Source of the DNA: Anaerobacillus alkalidiazotrophicus
GTDB taxonomy: Bacteria; Bacillota; Bacilli; Bacillales_H; Anaerobacillaceae
NCBI RefSeq assembly: GCF_001866055.1
Contig: NZ_MLQS01000019.1
Location: 62,001-126,000, forward strand
DNA: 64,000 bases
Direction of reading: 5' to 3'
Position 1 is the stretch's first letter; each line of letters begins with the position of its first letter. The notes beneath the pieces are model-generated. The model did no database searches. It was not told the DNA's origin and was given only the letters and a program-made list of their open reading frames with translations. Positions 32,847 through 41,437 of the stretch are shown here, piece after piece. The position numbers and the translations under genes were made by a program.

Positions 32847-33965
32847 TTGTTACATACATATATGCAACTACAACAGGAATTGAAGGCATTTATCAGCCAA
32901 CCTTCATCAACTGACGAACAATTTAATACAATGGCGTTAAAATTGTTTCAGTTTCAATATGAATACAATCAGCCTTACCGAAAATTTTGTAGGAAACGTC
33001 GCGTTTTACCTAGGTCAATTAAACACTTTACAGAAATACCACCGGTTCCAATTGATGCATTTAAATTGACGACGTTATCTTCATTTCCGATAGAAGAGAC
33101 TAGCGCTGTTTTTATGACGAGTGGAACAACGAACCAAGACAGAAGAGGGAAAAACTATCACCTTGATTTAGAACTTTATGATTTATCGATGAAAACCCAT
33201 TTTAAGTCTTTTATGATGCCTGAATTAGATAATATGAAAATGTTTATTCTCTTCCCAACACAAGATGAGATGCCAAACTCTTCGTTAGCTCATTATTTAC
33301 ATATTGCAAAAGAGACATTTGGTACCAGTGACAGTAAATATGCATTTACTAATGAAGGTTTTCAAATAAAAACATTAATTGACGATCTTCAATTAGCCGA
33401 AGAAAAAGGGGAGCCAATTATGCTAATTGGTGCAACATTTTCATTTATTCATTTGTTAGATGAATGTAAAAAGAACAACATTCAATTTAAATTGCCGCCA
33501 AATAGTAGGATTATGGATACAGGTGGTGCAAAGGGACGTTCACGTGAAATTGAACTAACTGAGTTTAAAGAAAAGATTAGTGAACTGTGTGAAGTCCCTT
33601 TAGAAATGTGTGTCAACATGTATGGGATGACGGAATTAAGCTCACAAATTTATGACCGAAATCTTTTTGATTATTTTCATCAAAACGAAATTCATACGAC
33701 TAAGGTATCACCTCATTGGGTTAAAACCGTTATCATGGATATAGAAGAAATGAGAGAACAACCGTTAGGAGAAAAGGGACTTATTGTTCATTATGACCTT
33801 GCTAATATTAATTCGGTTTCAAGTATTCTTACTGAAGATATTGGTGTTCAAGGTGACGGTGGATTTTATTTATTAGGTAGAGCAAAAGGTGCGGAGGCAA
33901 AAGGTTGCTCATTAGCTGTTGAACAATTTATGGCTTCATCACAAAATGCTAAAGGGGCATTGTAA
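32847..33965 (+). CDS. LuxE-like acyl-protein synthetase
   Basis: The 372-residue protein belongs to the LuxE family, which activates a carboxylic acid with ATP and transfers the acyl group to an enzyme Cys. It has the adenylate-type motif MTSGTTNQDRRGK near residue 90, VNMYGMTELSSQIYD near 255 and a C-terminal Cys in KGCSLAVEQ (about residue 354), at the place of the acyl-accepting Cys of Vibrio LuxE. TTG 32847 has GAGGAGG 6 bp upstream. It is the first gene after a TPP riboswitch and is followed at once by a LuxC homologue. A role in fatty-acid reduction is family knowledge; I infer a thiamine-related carboxylate from the riboswitch. Confidence 0.87.
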   Translation: MLHTYMQLQQELKAFISQPSSTDEQFNTMALKLFQFQYEYNQPYRKFCRKRRVLPRSIKHFTEIPPVPIDAFKLTTLSSFPIEETSAVFMTSGTTNQDRRGKNYHLDLELYDLSMKTHFKSFMMPELDNMKMFILFPTQDEMPNSSLAHYLHIAKETFGTSDSKYAFTNEGFQIKTLIDDLQLAEEKGEPIMLIGATFSFIHLLDECKKNNIQFKLPPNSRIMDTGGAKGRSREIELTEFKEKISELCEVPLEMCVNMYGMTELSSQIYDRNLFDYFHQNEIHTTKVSPHWVKTVIMDIEEMREQPLGEKGLIVHYDLANINSVSSILTEDIGVQGDGGFYLLGRAKGAEAKGCSLAVEQFMASSQNAKGAL

Positions 33966-33966
33966 A

Positions 33967-35457
33967 ATGACAACACCCTTTCCATGTTATTTCGTTCCGG
34001 AACAAAGTAAACGATTGTTTGGAAATGTTTCACTAAAAACATTAACGTTTGAAAATCATGGACAAAAAGCTGAATTACTAGTTCCTAACCTTAACCCAGA
34101 GCTTATCGAACAGGTTATTAAGTTAATTAAAAAACAACAATTAGAATATATGCAAAATTTAAGGACAAATGAAATTATCGACATCATGGATGAAGCCATT
34201 CAAAAATGGCTAGACCCAAAATACGAACGGAGGCAATATGCTGAGCACTTATTGCCAATTATTACTGGATATGATCATGAAATGATTCGGTTGTTTCTAA
34301 GTCGTTACTTGAGACAATTTCGTAAACCGAAATTACAAAGAATGATTGATGAGGACTTTCCTAATCCGCTAATATTAGACGAATTTCGTCCGCGAAAATC
34401 TGGCGGATTATACAGGGCATATGGACCAAATGTTATTACCCATATTTTTTCAGGAAATGTACCGGCTTTACCACTTTGGAGTTTAACAGCAGGTTTATTG
34501 CTTAAATCTGCAACTTTAGGAAAAGTATCCTCTTCAGAACCGTTATTTCCTGTACTATTTGCTGAGACGTTAAGAGAAATTGATGCAGAGCTTGCTGAAA
34601 GTATAGCCATATTATCTTGGAAGGGCGGCAATAGTGAATTAGAGGATGTAAGCTTTTCTCATTCAAATGCAGTCATCGCATATGGAGGCGATAAAGCCAT
34701 TAATAACATCAAACAAAAGGTTCCTTCTCACGTAAGCTTTCATGCTCATAGTCATAAAATTAGTTTTGGAGTTGTAACCAAAGAATGTTTAGCAACAACG
34801 AAAGCATGGCAAACCGCCAAATTAGCGGCTTATGATGTTTCTTGGTTTGATCAACAAGGCTGCTTATCACCTCATGTGTTTTTTGTTGAGCGTGGTGGCA
34901 AATACTCACCTCGTGAACTTGCTCAAATGCTAGCAAATGAAATGGAAAACTTTCAAACGACACATCCACGAGCATCATTAACAAAAGAAGAACAACATGC
35001 AATTTTAAAGCATCGCTTAAACGTTGAATTTGAAAGTTTTACTAATAATAAAGTAGAGTTAATCAAATGTGAGAACAGTACTGCTTGGACCGTCGTTTAT
35101 CGTGATATGGGTGAAAACAAATCTATAGGGGATACTCTTTTTCCTTTTTCTCCACTTAATCGTTTTGTTACGATTATTCCTATTGAAAACGTATTTGAGA
35201 TAAAAGAGTATAGTAAAAATATTGAAGGTCATATTCAAACGGTAGGGGTTGGTTGTTCTCCAAAACAGTTTTCATCAATCATTTCACTATTAGGGCAATG
35301 CGGTGTTAACCGCATTTGTGCGTTAGGTTCTATGCCTCATCCACAGCCAGGGTGGCACCATGACGGTAGATTCCATTTAGCAGATTTGGTTCGTTTTTGT
35401 GATGTAGAATCTTCACTTGAAGATCAAATGGATCAATTTGACCCTAATAGAGAGTGA
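33967..35457 (+). CDS. LuxC-like acyl-CoA/acyl-protein reductase
   Basis: The 496-residue protein is a LuxC-type reductase of the aldehyde dehydrogenase superfamily. It contains FSGNVPALPLWSLTAGLLLK, the nucleotide region VIAYGGDKAI, and the nucleophile Cys299 in FDQQGCLSPH, which takes the acyl group from LuxE before NADPH reduction to an aldehyde. ATG 33967 follows AAAGGGG and starts 1 bp after the luxE-like stop. No luciferase (luxAB) is present, so the product is not for light emission. The aldehyde may be passed to the SDR encoded at the end of the operon. Confidence 0.9.
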   Translation: MTTPFPCYFVPEQSKRLFGNVSLKTLTFENHGQKAELLVPNLNPELIEQVIKLIKKQQLEYMQNLRTNEIIDIMDEAIQKWLDPKYERRQYAEHLLPIITGYDHEMIRLFLSRYLRQFRKPKLQRMIDEDFPNPLILDEFRPRKSGGLYRAYGPNVITHIFSGNVPALPLWSLTAGLLLKSATLGKVSSSEPLFPVLFAETLREIDAELAESIAILSWKGGNSELEDVSFSHSNAVIAYGGDKAINNIKQKVPSHVSFHAHSHKISFGVVTKECLATTKAWQTAKLAAYDVSWFDQQGCLSPHVFFVERGGKYSPRELAQMLANEMENFQTTHPRASLTKEEQHAILKHRLNVEFESFTNNKVELIKCENSTAWTVVYRDMGENKSIGDTLFPFSPLNRFVTIIPIENVFEIKEYSKNIEGHIQTVGVGCSPKQFSSIISLLGQCGVNRICALGSMPHPQPGWHHDGRFHLADLVRFCDVESSLEDQMDQFDPNRE

Positions 35458-35471
35458 GAGGTGGGACAAAG

Positions 35472-36227
35472 ATGACAGCGATTATCGATTGCCAAGATGT
35501 TGATTTGAAATTTGATGGAGAACATAAACCGATCCTTAAGAATATTAATCTACAAATAAATCAAGGTGAATTTGTTAGTATCATCGGAAAAAGTGGTAGT
35601 GGAAAAACGAGTTTATTACAAATGATTGGTGGGTTACTTGCACCTTCAAAAGGTGAAATCTTAGTAAATGGACAAATTATCAAAAGTCCAATTGACGAAA
35701 TGACGTATGTGTTCCAAAAGCCAGTACTACTAGAATGGCGGAATGTATTAGAGAATGTATTATTACCTATAGAATTAAAACGTCGTCCAAATCAAGTTGA
35801 TAGAAAAAAAGCAAAAGACTTGATTGAAACAGTTGGTTTAGGCGGTCACGAAAAAAAATACCCCCATGAACTTTCAGGCGGAATGATCTCGAGAGTTACA
35901 TTAGCAAGAGCTCTATTAACCGAACCGGAAATTTTATTAATGGACGAGCCGTTTTCAGCACTAGATGCTATGACAAAGGAGCAGATGCAGTTAGAGTTAG
36001 TGGAACTGTCTGTTCAATTTTCAACAACAGTTATTTTTATTACACACGATTTATCTGAAGCTGTTTATTTAGCAGATCGTGTCGTGTTATTAGGTGGAGA
36101 TCCTGCCCAGGTCATTCGTGAATTTTCAGTTCCTTTTCAACGACCGCGACTGAAAGACTGGAAGTTTGAACCTTCGTTTACAAAGATCGTGAAAGAAATT
36201 TATGATGAGATCGAAGGGTTAAAGTGA
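35472..36227 (+). CDS. ABC transporter ATP-binding protein (ThiZ/SsuB type)
   Basis: The 251-residue ATPase has Walker A GKSGSGKTS, the signature LSGGMISR (Met instead of the usual Gln), Walker B ILLMDEPFSALD and the switch His in FITHDLSE. It matches the nitrate/sulfonate/thiamine-precursor subfamily. ATG 35472 is preceded by GAGAGGTGGG. It powers the importer formed with the next two genes. Confidence 0.9.
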   Translation: MTAIIDCQDVDLKFDGEHKPILKNINLQINQGEFVSIIGKSGSGKTSLLQMIGGLLAPSKGEILVNGQIIKSPIDEMTYVFQKPVLLEWRNVLENVLLPIELKRRPNQVDRKKAKDLIETVGLGGHEKKYPHELSGGMISRVTLARALLTEPEILLMDEPFSALDAMTKEQMQLELVELSVQFSTTVIFITHDLSEAVYLADRVVLLGGDPAQVIREFSVPFQRPRLKDWKFEPSFTKIVKEIYDEIEGLK

Positions 36228-36236
36228 GGATAAAGC

Positions 36237-37004
36237 ATGAATAAAAATAAATTTCTTTCATTTTTACTATTCATTACGTTCATAAGTATTTGGGAACTAG
36301 TTGTCCATGTAAGAGAAATTTCAAAGATTATTTTACCTGCTCCTTCTGATATTGTCATTAATCTCATAAATAATTTTCAAAGTGGGTACTTCTACCCTCA
36401 TATATACGCAACAACGGTTGAAGTACTTGGTGGTTTTTTTCTAGGATCCTTTCTTGGAATCAGCTTAGGTTTTCTTGTATCCCAGTCGAAAACAGCTCAA
36501 GAAATTTTACAACCATACATCATTGCTTCCCAAGCAATGCCAAAGCTTGCCTTAGCACCGCTGCTTGTCCTTTGGTTTGGATTTGGGTACACACCTAAAA
36601 TTATCATTGTTGCACTTGTTTGTTTTTTTCCATTATTTGAAAGTACGGTAACAGGCTTAACATACGTGAGTCGAGAAAAATTACAATTATTTCATTCGTT
36701 ACAAGCAACCTCTTTTCAAACGTTAATAAAGCTTCGTTTACCAACAGCTATACCATATATTTTTTCCGGTTTACGTGTAGCCATTGTCCTTAGTGTTGTT
36801 GGTGCAGTCGTAAGCGAGTTTATAGGTGCGAGCAAAGGATTAGGGGCCTTAATTATCGCTTCACAAGGGATGTTAAATACAACATTAACGTTTTCTGTTT
36901 TTATTTTATTAACCATGAAAGGCATGTTATTGTATCAATCGATTTATTGGATTGAAAAACTATTTTTAAAAAAATATATTTATTCTAGGGGGAAAACAAA
37001 ATGA
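36237..37004 (+). CDS. ABC transporter permease (ThiX/SsuC type)
   Basis: The 255-residue permease has about six membrane segments and the BPD-transporter EAA-like loop around SLQATSFQTLIKLRLPTAIP. It follows the ATPase by 9 bp and overlaps the binding-protein gene by 4 bp (ATGA). Together they form a full importer of the NMT1/THI5-type substrate class. Confidence 0.9.
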   Translation: MNKNKFLSFLLFITFISIWELVVHVREISKIILPAPSDIVINLINNFQSGYFYPHIYATTVEVLGGFFLGSFLGISLGFLVSQSKTAQEILQPYIIASQAMPKLALAPLLVLWFGFGYTPKIIIVALVCFFPLFESTVTGLTYVSREKLQLFHSLQATSFQTLIKLRLPTAIPYIFSGLRVAIVLSVVGAVVSEFIGASKGLGALIIASQGMLNTTLTFSVFILLTMKGMLLYQSIYWIEKLFLKKYIYSRGKTK

Positions 37005-38050
37005 AACGATTTGTAAAGAAAATGAGTGTAGCATTTTTATTTAGTGCACTAACATTTACTATCGCTGCTTGTGGTGCAGCTAATGAGGATGTTCAAGAAG
37101 AACAACAAGGAGACAATCAAGTAGTTGAAGAACAAACCGTTGAAAAAATAAGAATGGCTTCTTGGAGTAACCCAATTGCCGAACAAAGCAATCTGTATGT
37201 CGCTGAGGAAAAAGGATGGTTTGAAGAAGCGGGTCTTGAGTTCGAATACATCCCAGGCCAAGGTGGTGGAGATGCGGTTCGAAATATCATTGCAGGGAAT
37301 GCTGATATTGCTTTTGCTAATGTAGAGGCTGTTCTATTAGCGCTTGAAAAAGGAGAGAAATTACGTGTCATCTATAATATTTACCCTGAAAATGTCTTTA
37401 ACCTAGTATCTCTAAAAGAAAACAACATTACTTCAATAGAAGATTTACGTGGGAAAAATGTTGGCGTGTATAGCCGTGCAAGTGGGACGTATGATAACCT
37501 GCTTGTTTTACTTCACAAAGCAGGAATGACCGAAGATGATATTACGATCGTAGATGCTGGTGTTTTAAATTTTGGTCCTTTAATGAACAATCAAGTAGCA
37601 GCTACAGCCGCAACAGATACTGGACTTTTTAGTGCGCAGCTAGAAGGGTTAGGAGAGGTAGATGTTATAGAAGTTAAAGATGTTTTAAACACACCGGCTG
37701 ACGTTTTTGTTGTAACGGAAAAAGTGTTCAATGAAAAACAAGATATGTTGCTCCGTTTCTTACAAGTGTATCGTGATAGTGTTGCCTATACGATGGAAAA
37801 CCCTGAAGAAGCAGCTGAAATTGCTGTTTCACATGCGATCGATGGGCAAAACGTAGAGAGAAACCTTGGAATTATTCATATCCGTAACCAAACTTCGATA
37901 AATGAAGAAATGAAAGAAAAAGGGTTAGGTTGGTTGGATCTTGATATATTAAAAGAAGTAGAAGAAACGTATTATAACTTAGGGTTACTAAATGAAAGAG
38001 TTTATATTGAAACGATTACGACAAATGAACTGGTGGAACAGTTAAACTAG
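37001..38050 (+). CDS. Lipoprotein substrate-binding protein, NMT1/THI5-like (ThiY type)
   Basis: The 349-residue lipoprotein has a signal peptide ending in the lipobox TIAACG, a charged linker and then an NMT1-type binding domain beginning IRMASWSNPIAEQSNLYVAE. GNADIAFANVEAVLLAL and LRGKNVGVYSRASGTYDN are the usual ligand-pocket blocks. ThiY of this family binds formylaminopyrimidine, a thiamine breakdown product. With a TPP riboswitch upstream, a thiamine-precursor ligand is likely, but its identity is unknown. Confidence 0.88.
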   Translation: MKRFVKKMSVAFLFSALTFTIAACGAANEDVQEEQQGDNQVVEEQTVEKIRMASWSNPIAEQSNLYVAEEKGWFEEAGLEFEYIPGQGGGDAVRNIIAGNADIAFANVEAVLLALEKGEKLRVIYNIYPENVFNLVSLKENNITSIEDLRGKNVGVYSRASGTYDNLLVLLHKAGMTEDDITIVDAGVLNFGPLMNNQVAATAATDTGLFSAQLEGLGEVDVIEVKDVLNTPADVFVVTEKVFNEKQDMLLRFLQVYRDSVAYTMENPEEAAEIAVSHAIDGQNVERNLGIIHIRNQTSINEEMKEKGLGWLDLDILKEVEETYYNLGLLNERVYIETITTNELVEQLN

Positions 38051-38059
38051 GTGATAAAT

Positions 38060-38836
38060 ATGGATACACAATTACAACAAAAAGTTGTCCTCATAACAGG
38101 TTCAAGTAGAGGGATAGGAGCTGCGATCGCAAGAGGTTTTGCAGAGCAAGGGGCAACGGTTGTCATCAATTATTTGAAAAATAAAGAGAGGGCCGAGCAA
38201 CTAGCAAATGAACTAATCGAGAAGTATGATGTTGATGCTTATACAGTACAAGGTGATGTAACAAATGAAGCAGATATGAAATCTTTGTTTGAGGAGGTTA
38301 TCTCTGAATTTGATACGATTGATATTGTTGTCAACAACGCTCTACATGCATATGCGTTCGATCCCGAACAACGAAAGCTCGCTTGGGAACTTGAATGGGA
38401 AGATTACCAACGACAAATCGATGGCGCATTAAAGGGGACGTATAATGTATGCAAACATGCAATCTCTATTATGAAGAAAAAGAGAGCGGGACGGATTATA
38501 AACATGGTTAGTAACCTTGTTTATCGTCCAATTGTACCATACCATGATTATAATACTGCTAAAGCAGCCGTCCTTACGTATTCTCAAAACTTAGCGGTAG
38601 ATGTTGGAACTTTTGGTATCAATGTCAATTGCGTAGCACCGGGTCTTGTTTATCCGACTGATGCAAGTAGAACAACAAAAGAGGAAATAAAAGAATTGAT
38701 AAAGCAGCAAACCCCACTTCATAGAATTGCTACACCTAATGATGTTGTTGGTAGTGTATTATTTTTTGCAAGCAGCTGGTCAACGTTTGTTACTGGACAA
38801 TGCATGGTCGTTGACGGTGGATTGGTCATGAAATAA
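38060..38836 (+). CDS. Short-chain dehydrogenase/reductase
   Basis: The 258-residue SDR has the cofactor motif TGSSRGIGAAIARGFA, the structural NNA in VVNNALHAYA and the catalytic YNTAK. It resembles FabG-type 3-oxoacyl reductases. AGGTGA before ATG 38060 and a 9-bp gap place it at the end of the TPP-riboswitch operon. I infer that it could reduce the aldehyde made by the LuxE/LuxC pair to an alcohol; a 3-oxoacyl substrate is the alternative. Confidence 0.85.
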   Translation: MDTQLQQKVVLITGSSRGIGAAIARGFAEQGATVVINYLKNKERAEQLANELIEKYDVDAYTVQGDVTNEADMKSLFEEVISEFDTIDIVVNNALHAYAFDPEQRKLAWELEWEDYQRQIDGALKGTYNVCKHAISIMKKKRAGRIINMVSNLVYRPIVPYHDYNTAKAAVLTYSQNLAVDVGTFGINVNCVAPGLVYPTDASRTTKEEIKELIKQQTPLHRIATPNDVVGSVLFFASSWSTFVTGQCMVVDGGLVMK

Positions 38837-38847
38837 CATATTTATAT

Positions 38848-38880
38848 GGGACTGTTCAACTGTGAACGGTCCTATTTTTT
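38848..38880 (+). terminator. Operon terminator
   Basis: GGACTGTTCA pairs with TGAACGGTCC, followed by a T-rich run, 12 bp after the SDR gene. Confidence 0.88.
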
Positions 38881-39030
38881 AGTTTTTAGGTAGATGATGT
38901 TTTACATTGTAATTGTTGTGATGAGTGGTTGGTCTCAAAAAAGGAGACAGGAGGTAAAAGAAAAAACATGCCACTCTTTTTGGAGAAAGAGTGACGATGA
39001 TTATGAAATTAAAGACAATTGTAGTAAAGG

Positions 39031-39059
39031 AACTTACCGAGCAAGGGTAAGTTTTTTTT
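39031..39059. terminator. Terminator downstream of the recombinase gene
   Basis: AACTTACC pairs with GGGTAAGTT, followed by TTTTTTT. It lies 18 bp beyond the minus-strand recombinase stop; the T run is on the plus strand. Confidence 0.65.
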
Positions 39060-39076
39060 ACGTTCTTTTAAACTCT

Positions 39077-40171
39077 TTATAAGGAAAAACTTAAACGTTC
39101 AATTGCTTGTTTTCGTGTATGATCTTGAACATGGGCATATACCTGTGTTGTTGCAACAGATTCATGGCCGAGTAAACTTTGAACCGTCAACACATCAACA
39201 CCATTCTCAATTAATGCAGTCGCAAATGTATGTCTTAACTTGTGTGCAGTTATTGGCTTATCTCTTAAAATAGGAACATGTGATTTTGCTCGCTCAATCG
39301 TACGTTGGATCATTTTCTGTAATGCACTTAATGTAACTGATTCTGTATATGAATTTGTTTTAAAGTCATAGCCGATGATCAGTGAAGCACGTGATGTTTC
39401 TCTTCTTGATGAAGGAGGAAGTGAATGTAAATAAAATTGAATAGTCTTTATCGTTTCACTCGTAAGTGGAATTGTTCTTTCCTTATTTCCTTTTCCTCGT
39501 ACAGTTAACGTTTGGCGCTCAAACTGTATATCCTTCATTTTTAAAGCAGAAAGTTCAGAAATGCGTAAGCCTGTTGACGTTAATAAATAAAAAACTAAGT
39601 AATCACGGTGTTTTAATTTTTCATGGTAAAGCCGTTTTCGTAGATTTTTTTCAGGTTGTTCAGTTTTAATATAGTCTAGTAATTGGCGCACTTCTCTTTG
39701 TGTTAAAAATATAGGTTCACGCTTTCCAATTTTCGGTCTGTTCACATTTGTAACTGGGTTAGTTGTTGTTTTTTCTATTTCAATGAAATAATCAAATAAG
39801 GATTGCAGGGCTGATAGTTTACGATTAATCGTACGTGCTTCATTTTCAACTTCTAATGAAAGGTAACTTACATAAAGTTGAACAGAGGACGTTTCTAGTT
39901 TTAAAAAATCTTCTAAAGGAAGCTGAATAATATCTTCTAACTTGCTTTCCGTTTGTTTCATTACATATGTAAAAAAATCACAAAAATCATAAATATAACG
40001 TTGGATGGTAGCTTTAGAATATCCGAGTGTAATTCTGCTGATTAAATAGTCTTGAATAAAAAAGGGTAGATGCTCAATTCGGTTATATTCATTTTTCAAT
40101 GCTTCATGTTGGAAATTATTTGTATTTTTTTCTTCTGATCGAATCGCATTTAATCTTGCAAACAATGACAC
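39077..40171 (-). CDS. Tyrosine recombinase, XerS-like
   Basis: The 364-residue integrase-family protein has a SAM-like N-terminal domain (about 45-150) and a C-terminal catalytic domain. The first Arg is in TGLRISELSALK, the Lys in RGKGNKERTIPLT, the His-x-x-Arg in AHKLRHTFATAL, the second His in LLGHESVATTQ and the nucleophile Tyr in QVYAHV. Its length exceeds XerC/XerD and is close to XerS. GAGGTGA favours GTG 40171; the frame begins 9 bp earlier inside that site. No mobile element is visible around it, so a housekeeping or site-specific role is possible. A 38-bp palindrome lies 33 bp upstream. Confidence 0.88.
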   Translation of the reverse strand: MSLFARLNAIRSEEKNTNNFQHEALKNEYNRIEHLPFFIQDYLISRITLGYSKATIQRYIYDFCDFFTYVMKQTESKLEDIIQLPLEDFLKLETSSVQLYVSYLSLEVENEARTINRKLSALQSLFDYFIEIEKTTTNPVTNVNRPKIGKREPIFLTQREVRQLLDYIKTEQPEKNLRKRLYHEKLKHRDYLVFYLLTSTGLRISELSALKMKDIQFERQTLTVRGKGNKERTIPLTSETIKTIQFYLHSLPPSSRRETSRASLIIGYDFKTNSYTESVTLSALQKMIQRTIERAKSHVPILRDKPITAHKLRHTFATALIENGVDVLTVQSLLGHESVATTQVYAHVQDHTRKQAIERLSFSL

Positions 40172-40203
40172 TATTATCACCTCAATTCTAGTTTATCGTA
40201 AAA

Positions 40204-40241
40204 TTAACGTTCTGTGAAATAGTTATTTCACAGAACGTTAA
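40204..40241. promoter_or_regulatory. Perfect 38-bp palindrome upstream of the recombinase gene
   Basis: TTAACGTTCTGTGAAATA and its exact complement are separated by two bases (GT). There is no T run, so a terminator is unlikely. It may be an operator or recombinase-binding site, or a cruciform-forming sequence. Confidence 0.6.
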
Positions 40242-40594
40242 GGTCGTGTTTGTAACTATGTAATAAGTGGCGATATTAGGTGGGTTGGTTTTTTCTGTGG
40301 TTTCAACAAATTAGGGGAGCTTGTGCCCATGAAGGTTTAAAAAGCAGCCAATTTTGCGGAGATAGCGGAACTACTGAATTTGGTCCCATAAATTCATTTT
40401 CCAATCCACTTTTTAAATCGTCATTGATAGTTGTTTTTTAAACTAGCTATTATTTGGATACAAGAGAATTAGAACAAATTAGAAAAAGGGACAAATTGTA
40501 AAATATAAGAATTATATAGGTTAGATAATATTACTATAATCATGATTTAAGGTAAAATAATGATATGATATAATTAAAAGGGAGGTGAATGAAC
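40242..40594. other. Intergenic region without recognised feature
   Basis: The 353 bp between the palindrome and the coiled-coil gene contain no supported coding frame or structured RNA that I can identify. The last 80 bp are A+T-rich and probably hold the promoter of the next gene. Confidence 0.5.
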
Positions 40595-41206
40595 ATGGAA
40601 GAATTGCTACTAAAGATTTTAGATGGACAAGCAAAAACAGAAAATCAGTTAAATAGCCTACGATCTGAAATGAAATGTGAACTCCATAACATAAAAGGAG
40701 ATATCAACAATATTAAAGATGAAATCTTTAATATGAAAGGCGATATGAGAAATTTACAGACCGATTTCTCTACTATGAAAGGCGATATGAAGAATTTACA
40801 GACCGATTTTTCTACTGTAAAAGGCGATATGAAGAATTTACAGACCGATTTTTCTACTATGAAAGGCGATATGAAGAATTTACAGACCGATTTTTCTACT
40901 ATGAAAGGCGATATGAAGAATTTACAGACCGATCTTTCTACTGTAAAAGGCAATATGAAGAATTTACAGACCGATTTTTCTACTGTAAAAGGCAATATGA
41001 AGAATCTACAGACCGATTTCTCTACTATGAAAGGCGATATTAAAGAAATTAAAACAGCGGTTTTCCGCATCGAAAAGCATCAGGAAGAAACAATTGTTGG
41101 CATGTTACTGCATGTAAAAAAACAAGTAGATCAAAAAGATTGCCAAATAAAAGTATTAAACCAGAGATTATTTGATGTTGAAGTCAAGACTGAGACTTCT
41201 CAATAA
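40595..41206 (+). CDS. Coiled-coil protein with 14-residue repeats
   Basis: The 203-residue product begins MEELLLKILDGQAKTENQLN and contains seven 14-residue units of the type MKGDMKNLQTDFST (about residues 47-144), each two heptads long, then a partial unit and a C-terminal segment EKHQEETIVGMLLHVKKQVD. This predicts a long parallel coiled coil. There is no signal peptide. GGAGGTGA at 40581-40588 touches ATG 40589 but is correctly spaced for ATG 40595. Similar proteins of unknown function occur in Bacillus; a scaffold role is speculative. Confidence 0.75.
   Translation: MEELLLKILDGQAKTENQLNSLRSEMKCELHNIKGDINNIKDEIFNMKGDMRNLQTDFSTMKGDMKNLQTDFSTVKGDMKNLQTDFSTMKGDMKNLQTDFSTMKGDMKNLQTDLSTVKGNMKNLQTDFSTVKGNMKNLQTDFSTMKGDIKEIKTAVFRIEKHQEETIVGMLLHVKKQVDQKDCQIKVLNQRLFDVEVKTETSQ
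40733..41026 (+). repeat. Tandem 42-bp repeats inside the coiled-coil gene
   Basis: Seven in-frame units of 42 bp, with few substitutions (ATG/GTA first codon, GAT/AAT at the fourth), encode the 14-residue repeat. Such arrays vary in copy number by replication slippage without frame loss. Confidence 0.92.
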
Positions 41207-41373
41207 TTTTATTAGTAAGTACTGTTATTTACCAATTTCACTCTTATGAAAAAAATCAAGCCTAATTAATAAAATGTTTTGTTCCTCGTACTCTCTTCAT
41301 TTAAACGAACCCACCAACCTCAAGCACCAACCATAAATTGATTGGTGCTCTGAATGATGATTAAATCTCCCTA

Positions 41374-41401
41374 TTGACTTTTATACCCCCTCAGGTATAA
41401 A
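41374..41401 (+). promoter_or_regulatory. Promoter with CstR-type operator 1
   Basis: TTGACT (41374) and TATAAA (41396) are 16 bp apart, with the palindrome ATACCCCCTCAGGTAT (41383-41398) between them. A repressor bound here would block the polymerase. The cluster encodes a CstR-type repressor. Confidence 0.75.
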
Positions 41402-41437
41402 ATAAAAACATCAAATGACGAGAGGAGTAGTTATTCA

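Noticed and set aside
32847..35457. Bioluminescence genes
   Set aside because: LuxC and LuxE homologues occur without luciferase luxA/luxB or luxD and are under a TPP riboswitch, so light production is not supported.
38894..39082. 62-codon open frame downstream of the SDR gene
   Set aside because: It overlaps the terminator at 39031-39059, has no family resemblance, and the only well-placed internal start gives a 17-codon peptide.
39077..40171. Integrase of a prophage or integrative element
   Set aside because: There are no phage, transfer or excisionase genes, no tRNA and no flanking direct repeats; the protein length fits a XerS-type chromosomal recombinase.
40733..41026. CRISPR-like array
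   Set aside because: The repeats are head to tail with no unique spacers and are in frame within a gene; no cas genes are present.
40645..41070. 141-codon antisense frame with a repeated peptide
   Set aside because: It is the mirror of the 42-bp tandem repeat on the opposite strand; 42-bp periodicity keeps all frames open.
41323..41349. Terminator after the coiled-coil gene (AGCACCAA/TTGGTGCT)
   Set aside because: The stem is clear but no T run follows on either strand, so termination is not supported.
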